DNA of 64,000 nt from Burkholderiales bacterium (GTDB lineage: Bacteria > Pseudomonadota > Gammaproteobacteria > Burkholderiales > Burkholderiaceae_C). Made by a program: the position numbers and the translations under genes. Each line of letters starts with the position of its first letter. Position 1 is the stretch's first letter. The stretch is from positions 62,001 through 126,000 of the forward strand of contig JACRPO010000003.1 in the NCBI GenBank assembly GCA_016223165.1, in the 5' to 3' direction. Under the pieces are notes generated by a model. That model worked only from the letters and a program-made list of their open reading frames with translations. It was not told the DNA's origin and searched no databases. Of this stretch, positions 54,186-63,410 are shown one piece after another.

Positions 54186-55865
54186 GTGGACCCCCGGACC
54201 TGGAACACGCGCGCCGCCAACCGCGAACGGCGCCTGGCGCGCGCTGCCGAGCGCCTCGGCAGCCTGGGCCCGAAGCTGCAGGGCCGCTGCGTGGCGGCCG
54301 AGGCGATCGGCGAACTGCTCGCCTCGGTCATCGAGCCGGGCGACCGCGTCTGCCTCGAAGGCAACAACCAGAAGCAGGCCGACTTCCTGGCCCGCGCGCT
54401 GGCCGCGCTCGACCCGGCCGAGGTGCACGGCCTGCACATGGTGCAGTCGGTGCTGGCGCTGCCCGAGCACCTGGACGTGTTCGAGAACGGCATCGCCTCG
54501 AAGCTCGACTTCAGCTTCTCGGGACCGCAGGGGGCGCGGCTGGCGCGGCTGGCCGCCGGCGGCCGCATCGCCATCGGCGCGATCCACACCTACCTGGAGC
54601 TCTTCGCGCGCTACTTCGTCGACCTGACACCCAACGTCGCGCTCGTCTGCGCACAAGCGGCCGACCGCCAGGGCAACCTCTACACCGGCGGCAACACCGA
54701 GGACACGCCGGCGATCGTCGAGGCCACGGCGTTCCGCAGCGGCATCGTGGTGGCGCAGGCCAACGAGATCGTCGACGTGCTGCCGCGCGTGGACATCCCG
54801 GCCGGTTGGGTCGACTTCGTCGTGCAGAGCCCGAAGCCGCATTTCGTCGAACCCCTGTTCACGCGCGACCCGGCGCAGATCTCCGAGATCCAGGTGCTGA
54901 TGGCGATGATGGCCATCAAGGGCCTCTACGCCGAATACGGCGTGCAGCGGCTGAACCACGGCATCGGCTTCGACACGGCGGCGATCGAGCTGCTGCTGCC
55001 GACCTACGGCGAGTCGCTGGGGCTGAAGGGCAGGATCTGTCGCCACTGGGCGCTGAACCCGCACCCGGCGCTGATCCCGGCGATCGAGGCCGGCTGGGTC
55101 GAGTCGGTGCACTCGTTCGGCTCCGAGGTCGGGATGGAGGCCTACGTGCGCGCGCGGCCCGACGTGTTCTTCACCGGCCGCGACGGCAGCATGCGCAGCA
55201 ACCGCGCGTTCTGCCAGGCCGCCGGCCACTATGCGTGCGACCTCTTCATCGGCTCGACGCTGCAGATCGACCTCGCCGGCAACAGCTCGACCGCCACGCT
55301 CGGGCGCATTGCCGGCTTCGGCGGCGCGCCCAACATGGGCGCCGATGCGCGCGGCCGCCGGCATGCGAGCGACACCTGGCTCAAGGCCGGCCGCGAGCGG
55401 CGAGAGGGCTTGCGCGGCGCAGCCGCGACGCCGCGTGGCCACAAGCTCGTGGTGCAGGTGGTCGAGACCTTTCGCGAGCACATGCAGAGCGCGTTCGTCG
55501 AGCGCCTGGACGCCTGGCCGCTCGCCGAGCAGGCCGGCATGGCGCTGCCGCCGATCATGATCTACGGCGACGACGTCACACACATCCTCACCGAGGAAGG
55601 CATCGCCAACCTGCTGCTCGTGCGCAACGACGAAGAGCGCGAGCAGGCGGTGCGCGGCGTCGCCGGCTACACCGCGGTGGGCCTGGCGCGCGACCACCGC
55701 ATGGTCGAGAACCTGCGCGACCGCGGCGTCATCCGGCGCCCCGAAGACATCGGCGTCGATCCGCGCCTGGCCACGCGCAACCTGCTGGCCGCGCGCTCGA
55801 TGCGCGAGCTCGTGCAGGCCTCGGGCGGCCTCTATGCGCCGCCGGCGCGCTTTCGCAACTGGTGA
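54186..55865 (+). CDS. mdcA: Malonate decarboxylase alpha subunit
   Basis: 559 residues, GTG start with GAGAG upstream. MdcA is an acyl-carrier-protein transferase that swaps acetyl for malonyl on MdcC. CoA-transferase-like fold; conserved GVGYDTAA-type segment appears here as HGIGFDTAAIELLLPTYGE. FEGNNQKQADFLARAL near 60 is typical. First of a tightly coupled series: its TGA overlaps the mdcC ATG. Confidence 0.96.
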   Translation: MDPRTWNTRAANRERRLARAAERLGSLGPKLQGRCVAAEAIGELLASVIEPGDRVCLEGNNQKQADFLARALAALDPAEVHGLHMVQSVLALPEHLDVFENGIASKLDFSFSGPQGARLARLAAGGRIAIGAIHTYLELFARYFVDLTPNVALVCAQAADRQGNLYTGGNTEDTPAIVEATAFRSGIVVAQANEIVDVLPRVDIPAGWVDFVVQSPKPHFVEPLFTRDPAQISEIQVLMAMMAIKGLYAEYGVQRLNHGIGFDTAAIELLLPTYGESLGLKGRICRHWALNPHPALIPAIEAGWVESVHSFGSEVGMEAYVRARPDVFFTGRDGSMRSNRAFCQAAGHYACDLFIGSTLQIDLAGNSSTATLGRIAGFGGAPNMGADARGRRHASDTWLKAGRERREGLRGAAATPRGHKLVVQVVETFREHMQSAFVERLDAWPLAEQAGMALPPIMIYGDDVTHILTEEGIANLLLVRNDEEREQAVRGVAGYTAVGLARDHRMVENLRDRGVIRRPEDIGVDPRLATRNLLAARSMRELVQASGGLYAPPARFRNW

Positions 55866-56218
55866 TGAGCACGACGATGAGCACAGCGCCACCCGGGCTG
55901 GAAACCCTGGACTTCGAGTTCGCGGGCTCGAAGGCGGCCGGCACGTTCGCGCCGATCCTGGCCGGCGTCGTCGGCTCGGGCAACCTCGAGGTGCTGCTCG
56001 AGCCGGCCGCACATGCGGCGTGCCGCTTCCGCGTGCAGACCTCGGCGCGCGGCTTCGGCCCCATCTGGGAAGCGGTGCTGCGCGACTTCCACCGCCGGCA
56101 CGACTTCGCGGGCCTGTCGGTCTCGATCAACGACATGGGCGCCACGCCGGCGGTGGTGGGCCTGCGCCTGGCGCAGGCGGCGGCGGCACTGCCGGCATCG
56201 CCAGGAGCGCGGCCATGA
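55865..56218 (+). CDS. mdcC: Malonate decarboxylase acyl carrier protein (delta subunit)
   Basis: 117 residues. The prosthetic group 2'-(5''-phosphoribosyl)-3'-dephospho-CoA attaches to the serine in VVGSGNLEVLLEP, S38 here. A second ATG at 55877 would shorten it by four residues and put that serine nearer the known position. Ends overlapping mdcD as ATGA. Small ACP that carries malonyl and acetyl between subunits. Confidence 0.95.
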   Translation: MSTTMSTAPPGLETLDFEFAGSKAAGTFAPILAGVVGSGNLEVLLEPAAHAACRFRVQTSARGFGPIWEAVLRDFHRRHDFAGLSVSINDMGATPAVVGLRLAQAAAALPASPGARP

Positions 56219-57120
56219 CGAGCACGCCGCCCAGCCGGGCCAGCTATGCCGAATGCAGCGCGCGCGAACGGATCGCGCGGCTCTTCGACGCGGGCAGCTT
56301 CCACGAATGGCTGCCGCCGCAGGCGCGCGTCACCAGCCCGCACCTGGCGCAGCTGGGTGTGCCCACCGCTTTCGACGACGGCGTGGCCATCGGCCGCGCC
56401 CGGCTGGCCGGGCACCACGTGTTCGTCGCCGCGCAGGAGGGCGCGTTCATGGGCGGCGGCGTGGGCGAGATCCACGGCGCCAAGCTGGTCGGCCTGCTGC
56501 GGCGTGCGCTGCGCGACCGCCCCGTGGCCGTGCTGCTGCTGGCCGAGTCGGGCGGCGTGCGGCTGCACGAGGCCAACGCCGGCCTGATCGCGGTGTCGGA
56601 GGTGATGCGGGCGCTGCTCGACCTGCGCGCCAGCGGCGTCCCGGTGGTCGTGCTCATCGGCGGCGCCAACGGCTGCTTCGGGGGCATGGGCATCGTCGCG
56701 CGCTGCGCCGATCACGTCGTGATGAGCGACAGCGGCCGGCTCGCGATGTCGGGGCCGGAGGTGATCGAGGCCTCGCACGGCGCCGAGGAGTTCGACGCCC
56801 GCGACCGCGCGCTGGTGTGGCGCACCACCGGCGGCAAGCACCGCTGGCTGATGGGCGACTGCGACCAGCTCGTCGACGACGACGTGGCCGAGTTCCGCGA
56901 AGCCGCGCTGCGCGCGCTCGCTGCGCACCGGCCGCTCGGCTTGCAGGCGCTGGAGGACGAGCACGCGCTGCTGGCGGCGCGTGCGCGCGCGGCGCAGGGT
57001 GCGGGCGACGCGGTCGAGCTGTGGCAGCGCATCGGCATCGTGGACAGCGGCGCCGTGCCGGACATGGGCGTGGCGCAGGTGCGTGCGTTGCGCCGCGGCC
57101 CGGCGGAGACGGCATCATGA
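56215..57120 (+). CDS. mdcD: Malonate decarboxylase beta subunit
   Basis: 301 residues. Carboxyltransferase-type crotonase fold; decarboxylates malonyl-ACP together with MdcE. Blocks seen: FVAAQEGAFMGGGVGEIHG near 70-90, LLAESGGVRLHEANAGLIA near 118, GGANGCFGGMGIVA near 150. Starts inside the mdcC stop and ends overlapping mdcE as ATGA. Confidence 0.96.
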   Translation: MTSTPPSRASYAECSARERIARLFDAGSFHEWLPPQARVTSPHLAQLGVPTAFDDGVAIGRARLAGHHVFVAAQEGAFMGGGVGEIHGAKLVGLLRRALRDRPVAVLLLAESGGVRLHEANAGLIAVSEVMRALLDLRASGVPVVVLIGGANGCFGGMGIVARCADHVVMSDSGRLAMSGPEVIEASHGAEEFDARDRALVWRTTGGKHRWLMGDCDQLVDDDVAEFREAALRALAAHRPLGLQALEDEHALLAARARAAQGAGDAVELWQRIGIVDSGAVPDMGVAQVRALRRGPAETAS

Positions 57121-57890
57121 AGTGGACCGACCTGGTCGAGGCGCTGTTCGGAACGCGGCACGACATCGTCGCGTATGGGGCGGATGGCACGTGTGGCGCG
57201 GAAGGCGCCGGTGCCGACTTCCTCTGCGGCAACGCGTTCCTGGACGGCCACCCGATCGCCATCGTCGGCACGACGAACCACGCACCGATCGGCTACGCGC
57301 TCGCGTTGGTGCAGGCGCGGGCGATCCTCGACACGATCGCGCGCCACCCGCGCCGGCCGATCCTGCTCTTGATCGACACCCAGGGCCAGCAGCTGCGCCG
57401 CCACGACGAGCTGCTGGGAATCAACCGCGCGATGGCGCACCTGGGCTGCTGCATCGATCTCGCACGCCGGCGCGGCCACTGCGTGCTCGGGCTCGTCTAC
57501 GACCAGGCACTGTCCGGCGGTTTCATCACCTCGGGCCTGATGGCCGACGCCTGCCACGCCTTGCCCGAGGCCGAGATCCGCGTCATGCGCCTGCCGGCAA
57601 TGGCCCGCGTGACCAAGCTGCCCGAGGCCCTGCTGGCCGAGCTGTCGCTGGCCAACCCGGTGTTCGCGCCGGGCGTGGAGAACTACGTCGCGATGGGCGG
57701 CGTGCGCTCGCTGTGGCGGGGCGACCTGGCTGCGGCGCTGCGCGAAGCGCTCGGCGCACCCGGTGAACTCGACGCCCCCGGCGCAGGCGAGGCAACAGGC
57801 ACCGACGACACGCGTGCGCAGGACGGTGCCGAGCGTGGCGGCCGCCGCCATGCCGCGGTGACGATCCAGCGCGTGCTCGACGCGGTGTGA
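57117..57890 (+). CDS. mdcE: Malonate decarboxylase gamma subunit
   Basis: 257 residues. Partner of MdcD in the biotin-independent decarboxylase; crotonase-like. Features: CGNAFLDGHPIAIVGTTNHA near 36, ILLLIDTQGQQLRRHDELLG near 82, LVYDQALSGGFITSGLMAD near 125. The C-terminal 45 residues are Gly/Ala/Asp-rich and lower in conservation. Followed by a short upstream ORF before mdcG. Confidence 0.95.
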   Translation: MKWTDLVEALFGTRHDIVAYGADGTCGAEGAGADFLCGNAFLDGHPIAIVGTTNHAPIGYALALVQARAILDTIARHPRRPILLLIDTQGQQLRRHDELLGINRAMAHLGCCIDLARRRGHCVLGLVYDQALSGGFITSGLMADACHALPEAEIRVMRLPAMARVTKLPEALLAELSLANPVFAPGVENYVAMGGVRSLWRGDLAAALREALGAPGELDAPGAGEATGTDDTRAQDGAERGGRRHAAVTIQRVLDAV

Positions 57891-57897
57891 GATCAAC

Positions 57898-57963
57898 ATG
57901 ACGCCATTGCGCCGCGAAGCGACCGAGCGTGGCGCCATGCGTCTTGTCGTGAGCTTCGCATGA
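57898..57963 (+). CDS. Possible 21-codon leader ORF before mdcG
   Basis: ATG 57898 opens a 21-residue frame, MTPLRREATERGAMRLVVSF plus Ala. Its TGA overlaps the mdcG ATG (ATGA). Its first six residues MTPLRR repeat the first six of MdcG. This looks like a local duplication of the mdcG start that now forms a coupled leader. Expression is unproven. Confidence 0.35.
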   Translation: MTPLRREATERGAMRLVVSFA

Positions 57964-58715
57964 CGCCGCTGCGCCGCCACCAGATCGCCCGGCTCTCCAG
58001 CGCGGCGTGGCACGAGATCCTGGGGCAGCCATGGGATGCGCAGGCGCGCGGTTGCCTTCGGCACTGGGCCGAGCGCCGCCTGCCGCTGGTGGTGACGCGG
58101 CAGGACGAGGCGAGCCGAAGAGCCGGCCGCGTGGCCCTGGGCCTCGCGGCGCCGCTGGCATGGGGTCGCCGCCGCATCGCCTTGCACGCCGCGCACGCGG
58201 CGATCGCGTGCTTCGACGAGTTTCCGGCGGTGTCCGGCGGCGCGTCGGATCATGCCTGCGACCACGCGTCCAAGCTGCTGCGCCAGCTGCCCGACCACGC
58301 CCGCGCCGCGTTCTCGGCGCTGCTGGCGCGCCTGGACGCGCAGCACGTGCAGGCACGCGTGTACGGCAGCCACGGCTGGCAGCTGTTGACCGGCGAGCGC
58401 TACGTGCACGCGGCGTCGGACATCGATCTGTGGGTCGCCGTCGACGACACGGCCGCGGCCGACGCGGCTGCGCAGGGCCTCGCCGCCGACGTGATCGCCC
58501 GACCGCGCCTGGATGGCGAGCTCGTGTTCCCCGACGGCAGCGCGGTGGCGTGGCGTGAGTGGGCGGCGTGGCACAACGGCCGCGCGCGCAGCCTGCTGGT
58601 CAAGCGGCTTTACAGCGTTGCGATCGAGTCGAGCCCGCACTTCGGCGCGGCGGCGGCCGCATGCGGCTCGCGCGGGCCGATGACATTGCGCACCGGCGCG
58701 GCGGTCGCGGCATGA
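57960..58715 (+). CDS. mdcG: Phosphoribosyl-dephospho-CoA transferase
   Basis: 251 residues. Nucleotidyltransferase that loads the prosthetic group onto MdcC. Visible motifs: YGSHGWQ (G136-S137) and SDIDLW (D154 and D156) of the nucleotidyltransferase superfamily. Its stop overlaps the mdcB ATG as ATGA. Start may be coupled to the leader ORF. Confidence 0.93.
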   Translation: MTPLRRHQIARLSSAAWHEILGQPWDAQARGCLRHWAERRLPLVVTRQDEASRRAGRVALGLAAPLAWGRRRIALHAAHAAIACFDEFPAVSGGASDHACDHASKLLRQLPDHARAAFSALLARLDAQHVQARVYGSHGWQLLTGERYVHAASDIDLWVAVDDTAAADAAAQGLAADVIARPRLDGELVFPDGSAVAWREWAAWHNGRARSLLVKRLYSVAIESSPHFGAAAAACGSRGPMTLRTGAAVAA

Positions 58716-59629
58716 ACGCCGCGGCCGCCGTCGCCTTGCGGCCGCGGGTGGTGCTGCCCGCAGCCACGGCCGGCGTGGGCCGCGCGGCCGTGGTGGCGCT
58801 GTACGACGAGCTGGCGCTCGCACCCAAGCCCGGCCTCGTGTCGTTCGCCGACAGCGGCAGTCACCGCGACATGGACGCGCGCACCTTCATGCGCAGCCTG
58901 TTCGCGCTGCGCCGTGCGTTCCCCGGGTTCGCCGTGCTCGGCGCGCAGGACATGCCGTTCGAGTGGCTGGAGCACGAGGGCATCCTGGCCGAGGCGCGCA
59001 TGCTGCAGGCCACCGGTGGCATCAACACCCATCGCGGCGCGATCTTCACGCTCGGCCTGCTGTGCGCCTGCGCGGGCCGCCTGCTCGCCGAGGGGCGCAC
59101 GCTCGACGCGACGAGCATCCGCCGCACGCTGCTCGTCACCTGGGGCGAGGCCCTGGCGCAGCGCGCGCATCGGCCGCGGCCCTCGAACGGCGCGTGTGCC
59201 GCACGGCGCCACGGCCTGCGCAGCGCGGGGGTCGAAGCGGCGCTCGGCTTTCCGGCGCTGTTCGAGACCGCGTGGCCGACCCTGCGCGATGCGCTGGCGC
59301 GCGGCATGCCCGAGCCTGCGGCGCGGCTGGACACGCTGTTCGCGACGATGGCGGTGCTCGACGACACGAACCTCGTCCACCGCGGTGGCATCGAGGCGCT
59401 GCACGACGTGCAGCGTGCCGCGGCCGCGTATCTGGCCGCCGGTGGCTCGGCGCGACCGGATGCGCTGGCCCATGCGCGCTCGCTGCACCGGGCGTTCGTC
59501 CGGCGGCGCCTGTCGCCCGGCGGCTCGGCCGATGTGCTGGCCGCGGCCTGCTGGCTGCAGCGCGTGTGCGCGGCGACGTCTGCCGGAGCCTGGGCTGGGC
59601 CGAGGCTGGCCCCGGCTGAACCTCGCTGA
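58712..59629 (+). CDS. mdcB: Triphosphoribosyl-dephospho-CoA synthase
   Basis: 305 residues. Makes the precursor of the MdcC prosthetic group from dephospho-CoA and ATP. CitG/MdcB features: LAPKPGLVSFADSGSHRDMD near 35, ATGGINTHRGAIFTLGLL near 104, DDTNLVHRGG near 216. Gene order A-C-D-E-G-B-H matches the Acinetobacter type as I recall. Low-complexity tail after about 290. Confidence 0.94.
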   Translation: MNAAAAVALRPRVVLPAATAGVGRAAVVALYDELALAPKPGLVSFADSGSHRDMDARTFMRSLFALRRAFPGFAVLGAQDMPFEWLEHEGILAEARMLQATGGINTHRGAIFTLGLLCACAGRLLAEGRTLDATSIRRTLLVTWGEALAQRAHRPRPSNGACAARRHGLRSAGVEAALGFPALFETAWPTLRDALARGMPEPAARLDTLFATMAVLDDTNLVHRGGIEALHDVQRAAAAYLAAGGSARPDALAHARSLHRAFVRRRLSPGGSADVLAAACWLQRVCAATSAGAWAGPRLAPAEPR

Positions 59630-59655
59630 ACCTCGGCAGAACCCTCGGCGAGGCG

Positions 59656-60573
59656 ATGCTCGCGCTCATGTTCCCGGGCCAGGGCACGCTGCATCCCGCC
59701 GCGCTGCCCTGGCTCGAGAGCCGCGGCGAAGCCGCGGAGATGCTCGAGCGGCTGTCGGCGCTGGTCGGTCCCTGGCGCCCGACGCTGGACGACGCGCAGC
59801 GCGCCGCGCTCAATCGCCACGCCCAGCCCTTGATCACCGGCCTGTCCATCGCGGCGTGGCAGTGTCTGGCGGCAGCGCTGCCGTCGCCGGCGGCGGTGGT
59901 CGGGTACAGCGTGGGGGAACTGGCGGCGTTCTGTGCCGCCGGCGTGCTGGACGCGGCCACGGCGCTGGCGCTGTCGTGTGACCGCGCCGAGGCGATGGAG
60001 CGGGCCACGGCCGGGCTGGCCACGGGGCTGCTGGCCGTGCGGGCGGTGCCACCGCCGAGACTGGCGAGCGTGTGTGAGCGCCACGGCCTGGCGCTGGCGA
60101 TCCGCCTGGGGCCGGACAGCGCCATCGTCGGTGGCCCGGCATCCGCGCTCGATGCCGCCGGCGCCGAGCTCGCGGCCGGCGGCGTGCGCAGCACGCGCCT
60201 CGCCGTCCAGGTGGCTTCGCACACGCCATGGATGGAGCCCGCCGCGCAAGCGCTGGCGGAGCGCCTCGAGGCGCTGAGCTTCTCGCCGCCCAGGGCGCCG
60301 GTGATCTGCAACTTCACGGCCGCCATGGCGCGCACCCCGAGCGAACTCAAGCGCTGCCTTGCGGGGCAGCTCGCGCGACCGATCCTCTGGGATGCCTGCA
60401 TGGACGCCGCTGCCGAGAGGGGCGTGCGCTGCGTGCTCGAGGTGGGACCGGGCACGACGCTGGCCAGCCTGTGGCGCGGCCGTCATCCCGACATCGCCGC
60501 ACGTTCGCTGGACGACTTCCGCTCGCCGCACGCCGCCGCGGCGTGGGTCGCGAGGACGCTCTCGGCAGGGTAG
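59656..60573 (+). CDS. mdcH: Malonyl-CoA:ACP transacylase of the malonate decarboxylase system
   Basis: 305 residues. FabD-like: MFPGQGTLHP at 5-14, nucleophile Ser85 in GYSVGE (83-88), and VASHTPWMEPAA with the catalytic His near 194. It charges the ACP with malonyl from malonyl-CoA to start the cycle. 26 bases after mdcB; last gene of the operon. Confidence 0.94.
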   Translation: MLALMFPGQGTLHPAALPWLESRGEAAEMLERLSALVGPWRPTLDDAQRAALNRHAQPLITGLSIAAWQCLAAALPSPAAVVGYSVGELAAFCAAGVLDAATALALSCDRAEAMERATAGLATGLLAVRAVPPPRLASVCERHGLALAIRLGPDSAIVGGPASALDAAGAELAAGGVRSTRLAVQVASHTPWMEPAAQALAERLEALSFSPPRAPVICNFTAAMARTPSELKRCLAGQLARPILWDACMDAAAERGVRCVLEVGPGTTLASLWRGRHPDIAARSLDDFRSPHAAAAWVARTLSAG

Positions 60574-60778
60574 GAACGCCGACGCGGCGCCGGGTGCCGG
60601 CGCTGCGCCTCGAGTTGGACCTGCTCGCCGAGGCGCTCGGTGCCGAGTCGGAGGCTGTGGCTTGAGGTGAGTGGGCGCGCAGCAGGTCGCGGCTCAGGCG
60701 GCCCGCCCGCAGAGACCCGGCGCGCCGAACGTCGGCGTGTCTCGAACCTTCATCGTGCGATGCCGGCGAGCGCCAATG

Positions 60779-61336
60779 TCAAGTCGCGGCGCGCAGCCGC
60801 GGCACCGTCAGGAACCCGGCCTGCCGGTAAGGCAGCTGCACGCGCCGCACGCCGGCGATACGGCGCGCCAGCGTGCGCACCTCGTTCACCAGTTGCAGCG
60901 CCAGGTCGAACTCGGCATGGTGCCCGGTCTGCTCGTAGGCCGGGTGCACGGCCAGGTGCAGGATCTGCAGCAGCTCGGCGCTCGTGCGCAGATAGACCAC
61001 CACGCCCACCGGCACGCCCGGCCGCCGCTCGCGGTGGCAGGCGAAGAGGCACTGGGCACCGTTCTTCGGGATGCCGACGCGGATGCGCTCGCCGCCCTGC
61101 AGGATCTCGGGCGCGCCGAACTCGTCGACGCAGGCCTTGATCGAGTCGATCAGCAAGGGCTGCCTCGGGTGGAAGTAGAACAGCGCCTCGACGTCCTTCC
61201 ACAGGTTCGCATCGACGCTGGAGACGAAGTCGAACGGGCTCGCAACGCCGCGCGCGGCGGGCCGCGAGGTGGCTGTTGCGCGCGGCGTCGGCGTGTTCAG
61301 CGTGAGCAGCGTGTTCGGCGTGGTGGAGGGCGTCAT
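60779..61336 (-). CDS. GNAT-like protein of unknown role
   Basis: 185 residues from ATG 61336. After a variable first 30 residues come an acetyltransferase-like central part, GVPVGVVVYLRTSAELLQIL and HLAVHPAYEQTGHHAEFD, which fits GNAT beta-4 and the following acetyl-CoA region loosely. The C-terminus is RVQLPYRQAGFLTV. Convergent with mdcH. Function cannot be assigned; the resemblance is weak. Confidence 0.6.
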   Translation of the reverse strand: MTPSTTPNTLLTLNTPTPRATATSRPAARGVASPFDFVSSVDANLWKDVEALFYFHPRQPLLIDSIKACVDEFGAPEILQGGERIRVGIPKNGAQCLFACHRERRPGVPVGVVVYLRTSAELLQILHLAVHPAYEQTGHHAEFDLALQLVNEVRTLARRIAGVRRVQLPYRQAGFLTVPRLRAAT

Positions 61337-61493
61337 GGCTCCAGCGGGAGTCCGGCGCGGCAAGAGGCCGGTGCGGCGCATGTTCCCGCCCGCCGCCCCC
61401 GGCGGGCAAGCGCGCGCGCTGCGCCCGCGCGGCATTGCGTGACGTTTGCGACCACCCGATCCCGGGGGGAGCACCGCCGCGTTCGTGACCTCG

Positions 61494-62051
61494 TCAGCGC
61501 GCCGGGCCCTCGCCCGTGCCGGCGCCGAACAACCCGCGCAGCCAGGCGAGCAGGCGCGCCAGCACCCCCGGGCGGGCCGCCGCCGCGGCGGGCACGGGCA
61601 CGCCGTAGCGCTCGACCAGCCTGGCGCTGAAGGCGGCGAAGAATTCGCCCGCCATCTTCTGCGCGGCCATGTCGACGAGGCGCGAGCCCACTTGCGCCAG
61701 GCGGCCGCCGACGGAGGCCTTCGCCGTGTAGTGCAGCAGCGTCCCGGCCGCGCCCTGCGCCTCGAGGCGGATGGCGGCCTGGCCTTTGCCGTGGCCGGCC
61801 GCCCCGCCCTGCCCCTCGAAGTGCAGCGTGTACGACACCGGCGGCACGATGTCGGCCAGACGCAGCTTGCCCTTGAAGCGCGCCTTCACCGGGCCGACGG
61901 CGGCGGTGACATGCACCTCGTACTCGTTCTCGCCGGTGGCGGTGATGGTCTCGCAGCCGGGGATGGCCGAGCGCAGGAGCTCGACGTCGTTGAGCGCGGC
62001 CCAGGCCTTGGCCTGGTCGACGGGCAGGACCTGGGTGCTGTTCAGTTCCAT
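61494..62051 (-). CDS. coxG: CoxG-like SRPBCC protein (carbon monoxide dehydrogenase subunit G family)
   Basis: 185 residues. SRPBCC fold: MELNSTQVLPVDQAKAWAAL, then LNDVELLRSAIPGCE and a KMAGEFFAAFSARL helix near 135-150. The last 30 residues are a Gly/Leu-rich tail (LARLLAWLRGLFG), possibly a membrane-binding helix. Typical neighbour of CoxD and CoxE near molybdenum hydroxylases. Confidence 0.9.
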   Translation of the reverse strand: MELNSTQVLPVDQAKAWAALNDVELLRSAIPGCETITATGENEYEVHVTAAVGPVKARFKGKLRLADIVPPVSYTLHFEGQGGAAGHGKGQAAIRLEAQGAAGTLLHYTAKASVGGRLAQVGSRLVDMAAQKMAGEFFAAFSARLVERYGVPVPAAAAARPGVLARLLAWLRGLFGAGTGEGPAR

Positions 62052-62082
62052 GGCGGGGTCGAGTGGTGCCTCGAGAGGTGTT

Positions 62083-63384
62083 TCACGACGGCGCAAGCGG
62101 CCGCGGTGGCGTGGGCGAGGGAGGTGCAGAACGTGAGGCAGGCGAAGCCGCTGAAGCCGCAGAAGCAGCCGAAGCCGGCGAATCACGCGAAGCCTGCACG
62201 GCGGACCCCGGCCGTGCCAGCGCCTGCACCAGTTGCGTCAGCGCCTCCAGGTTGTGCACGGGCAGGCACTGGCTCACGTGCGGCAGCATCGCGCGCATGC
62301 CGGCGGCGCGCGGCTCGAAACCGGCGTAGCGCAAGAGCGGGTTGAGCCACAGCACGCGCCGCGCGCTCTTGGCCAGGCGTTCCATCTGGAAGGCGAGCTC
62401 GGGCGCGTCGCCGCCGTGCTCGAGGCCGTCGCTCACGAGCAGCACGGTGGCGCGGCTGCCGAGCACGCGGCGCGCCCAGCGCTGGTTGAACTCGCGCAGG
62501 CAGGCGGCGATGCGCGTGCCGCCGGCCCAGTCGTGCACGCCGGCCATGGCGCGCGCCACGGCGAAATCAGGGTCCTTGCCGCGCAGCCAGGGCGTCAGGC
62601 GCGTCAGGCGCGTGCCGAAGACGAAGCTCTCAACGCGCGGGTGCGCCACCGAAAGCAGGTGCGCGAAGTGCAGAAGTACGCGCGAGTAGCGCGACATCGA
62701 GCCCGAGATGTCGGCCAGCAGCACGAGCGGCGGCGCCACCTCGACCGCGGCGCGCCAGCGCGGAAGCGCGAAGTCGCCGCCGTGCCGGCCGGCCTCGCGC
62801 AGCGTGGCGCGCATGTCGACACGGCCGCGGTGCGATGGCCGCTGCCGCCGCGTCGGCAGCGGCGGGAAGACGAAGCGCAGCTGCGCCAGCTCGCGCAGCG
62901 CGCTGCGGTACTCGTCGGCGCTCATCGTCTCGAAGTCGGCGCGGCGCAGGTGCTCGCGCGCGCTCGCGGTGAGCGTCGCCTCGAGCTCGAGCTCCTCCGG
63001 CGGCGGTGGCGGCGGCGGCGCATGCGGCGCGGGCGGGAACAGCGCCTCGCCCAGGCGCCGGTTCTCGCGCACCGGGGGCGGCGCCTGGCTGCGCACTTTG
63101 GGCAGCAGCAGCGCGCGCATGCGGCCGGCGAGGTCGGGGTCGCGCCAGAAGAGCGCGAAGGCCTGGTCGAAGAGGTCCTGGTGCGCGTGCCGCTCGACGA
63201 AGCAGGCGGCGAGCACGGCATGGAAGTCGGTGCGGCTCTCGAGCCCGGCCAGCGGCAAGGCCTTCAACGCGAGCTGGATGCGGTCGCTGCCCACCGGCAT
63301 GCCGGCGGCGCGCAGCACGCGGGCGAAGTGCATCACGTTGGCGGCCAGATGGCCGGGCCGCCCGGCCAGCATGCTGCCATTCAT
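62083..63384 (-). CDS. coxE: CoxE-like VWA-domain protein
   Basis: 433 residues from ATG 63384. C-terminal von Willebrand A domain with MIDAS D225-I-S227-G-S229 and TVLLVSDGLEHGGD. The N-terminal helical domain is joined by a Pro-rich linker (118-130). In molybdenum-hydroxylase clusters CoxE works with the AAA+ protein CoxD to insert or mature the metal centre. The last 50 residues are Ser/Ala/Pro-rich. 26 bases after the coxD stop. Confidence 0.92.
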   Translation of the reverse strand: MNGSMLAGRPGHLAANVMHFARVLRAAGMPVGSDRIQLALKALPLAGLESRTDFHAVLAACFVERHAHQDLFDQAFALFWRDPDLAGRMRALLLPKVRSQAPPPVRENRRLGEALFPPAPHAPPPPPPPEELELEATLTASAREHLRRADFETMSADEYRSALRELAQLRFVFPPLPTRRQRPSHRGRVDMRATLREAGRHGGDFALPRWRAAVEVAPPLVLLADISGSMSRYSRVLLHFAHLLSVAHPRVESFVFGTRLTRLTPWLRGKDPDFAVARAMAGVHDWAGGTRIAACLREFNQRWARRVLGSRATVLLVSDGLEHGGDAPELAFQMERLAKSARRVLWLNPLLRYAGFEPRAAGMRAMLPHVSQCLPVHNLEALTQLVQALARPGSAVQASRDSPASAASAASAASPASRSAPPSPTPPRPLAPS

Positions 63385-63410
63385 GCCCGCACCCGCAGCC
63401 ACACCGGCAC

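Noticed and set aside
52983-56012. 1009-codon minus-strand frame opposite tctC and mdcA
   Set aside because: Antisense of well-supported genes with no recognisable protein features.
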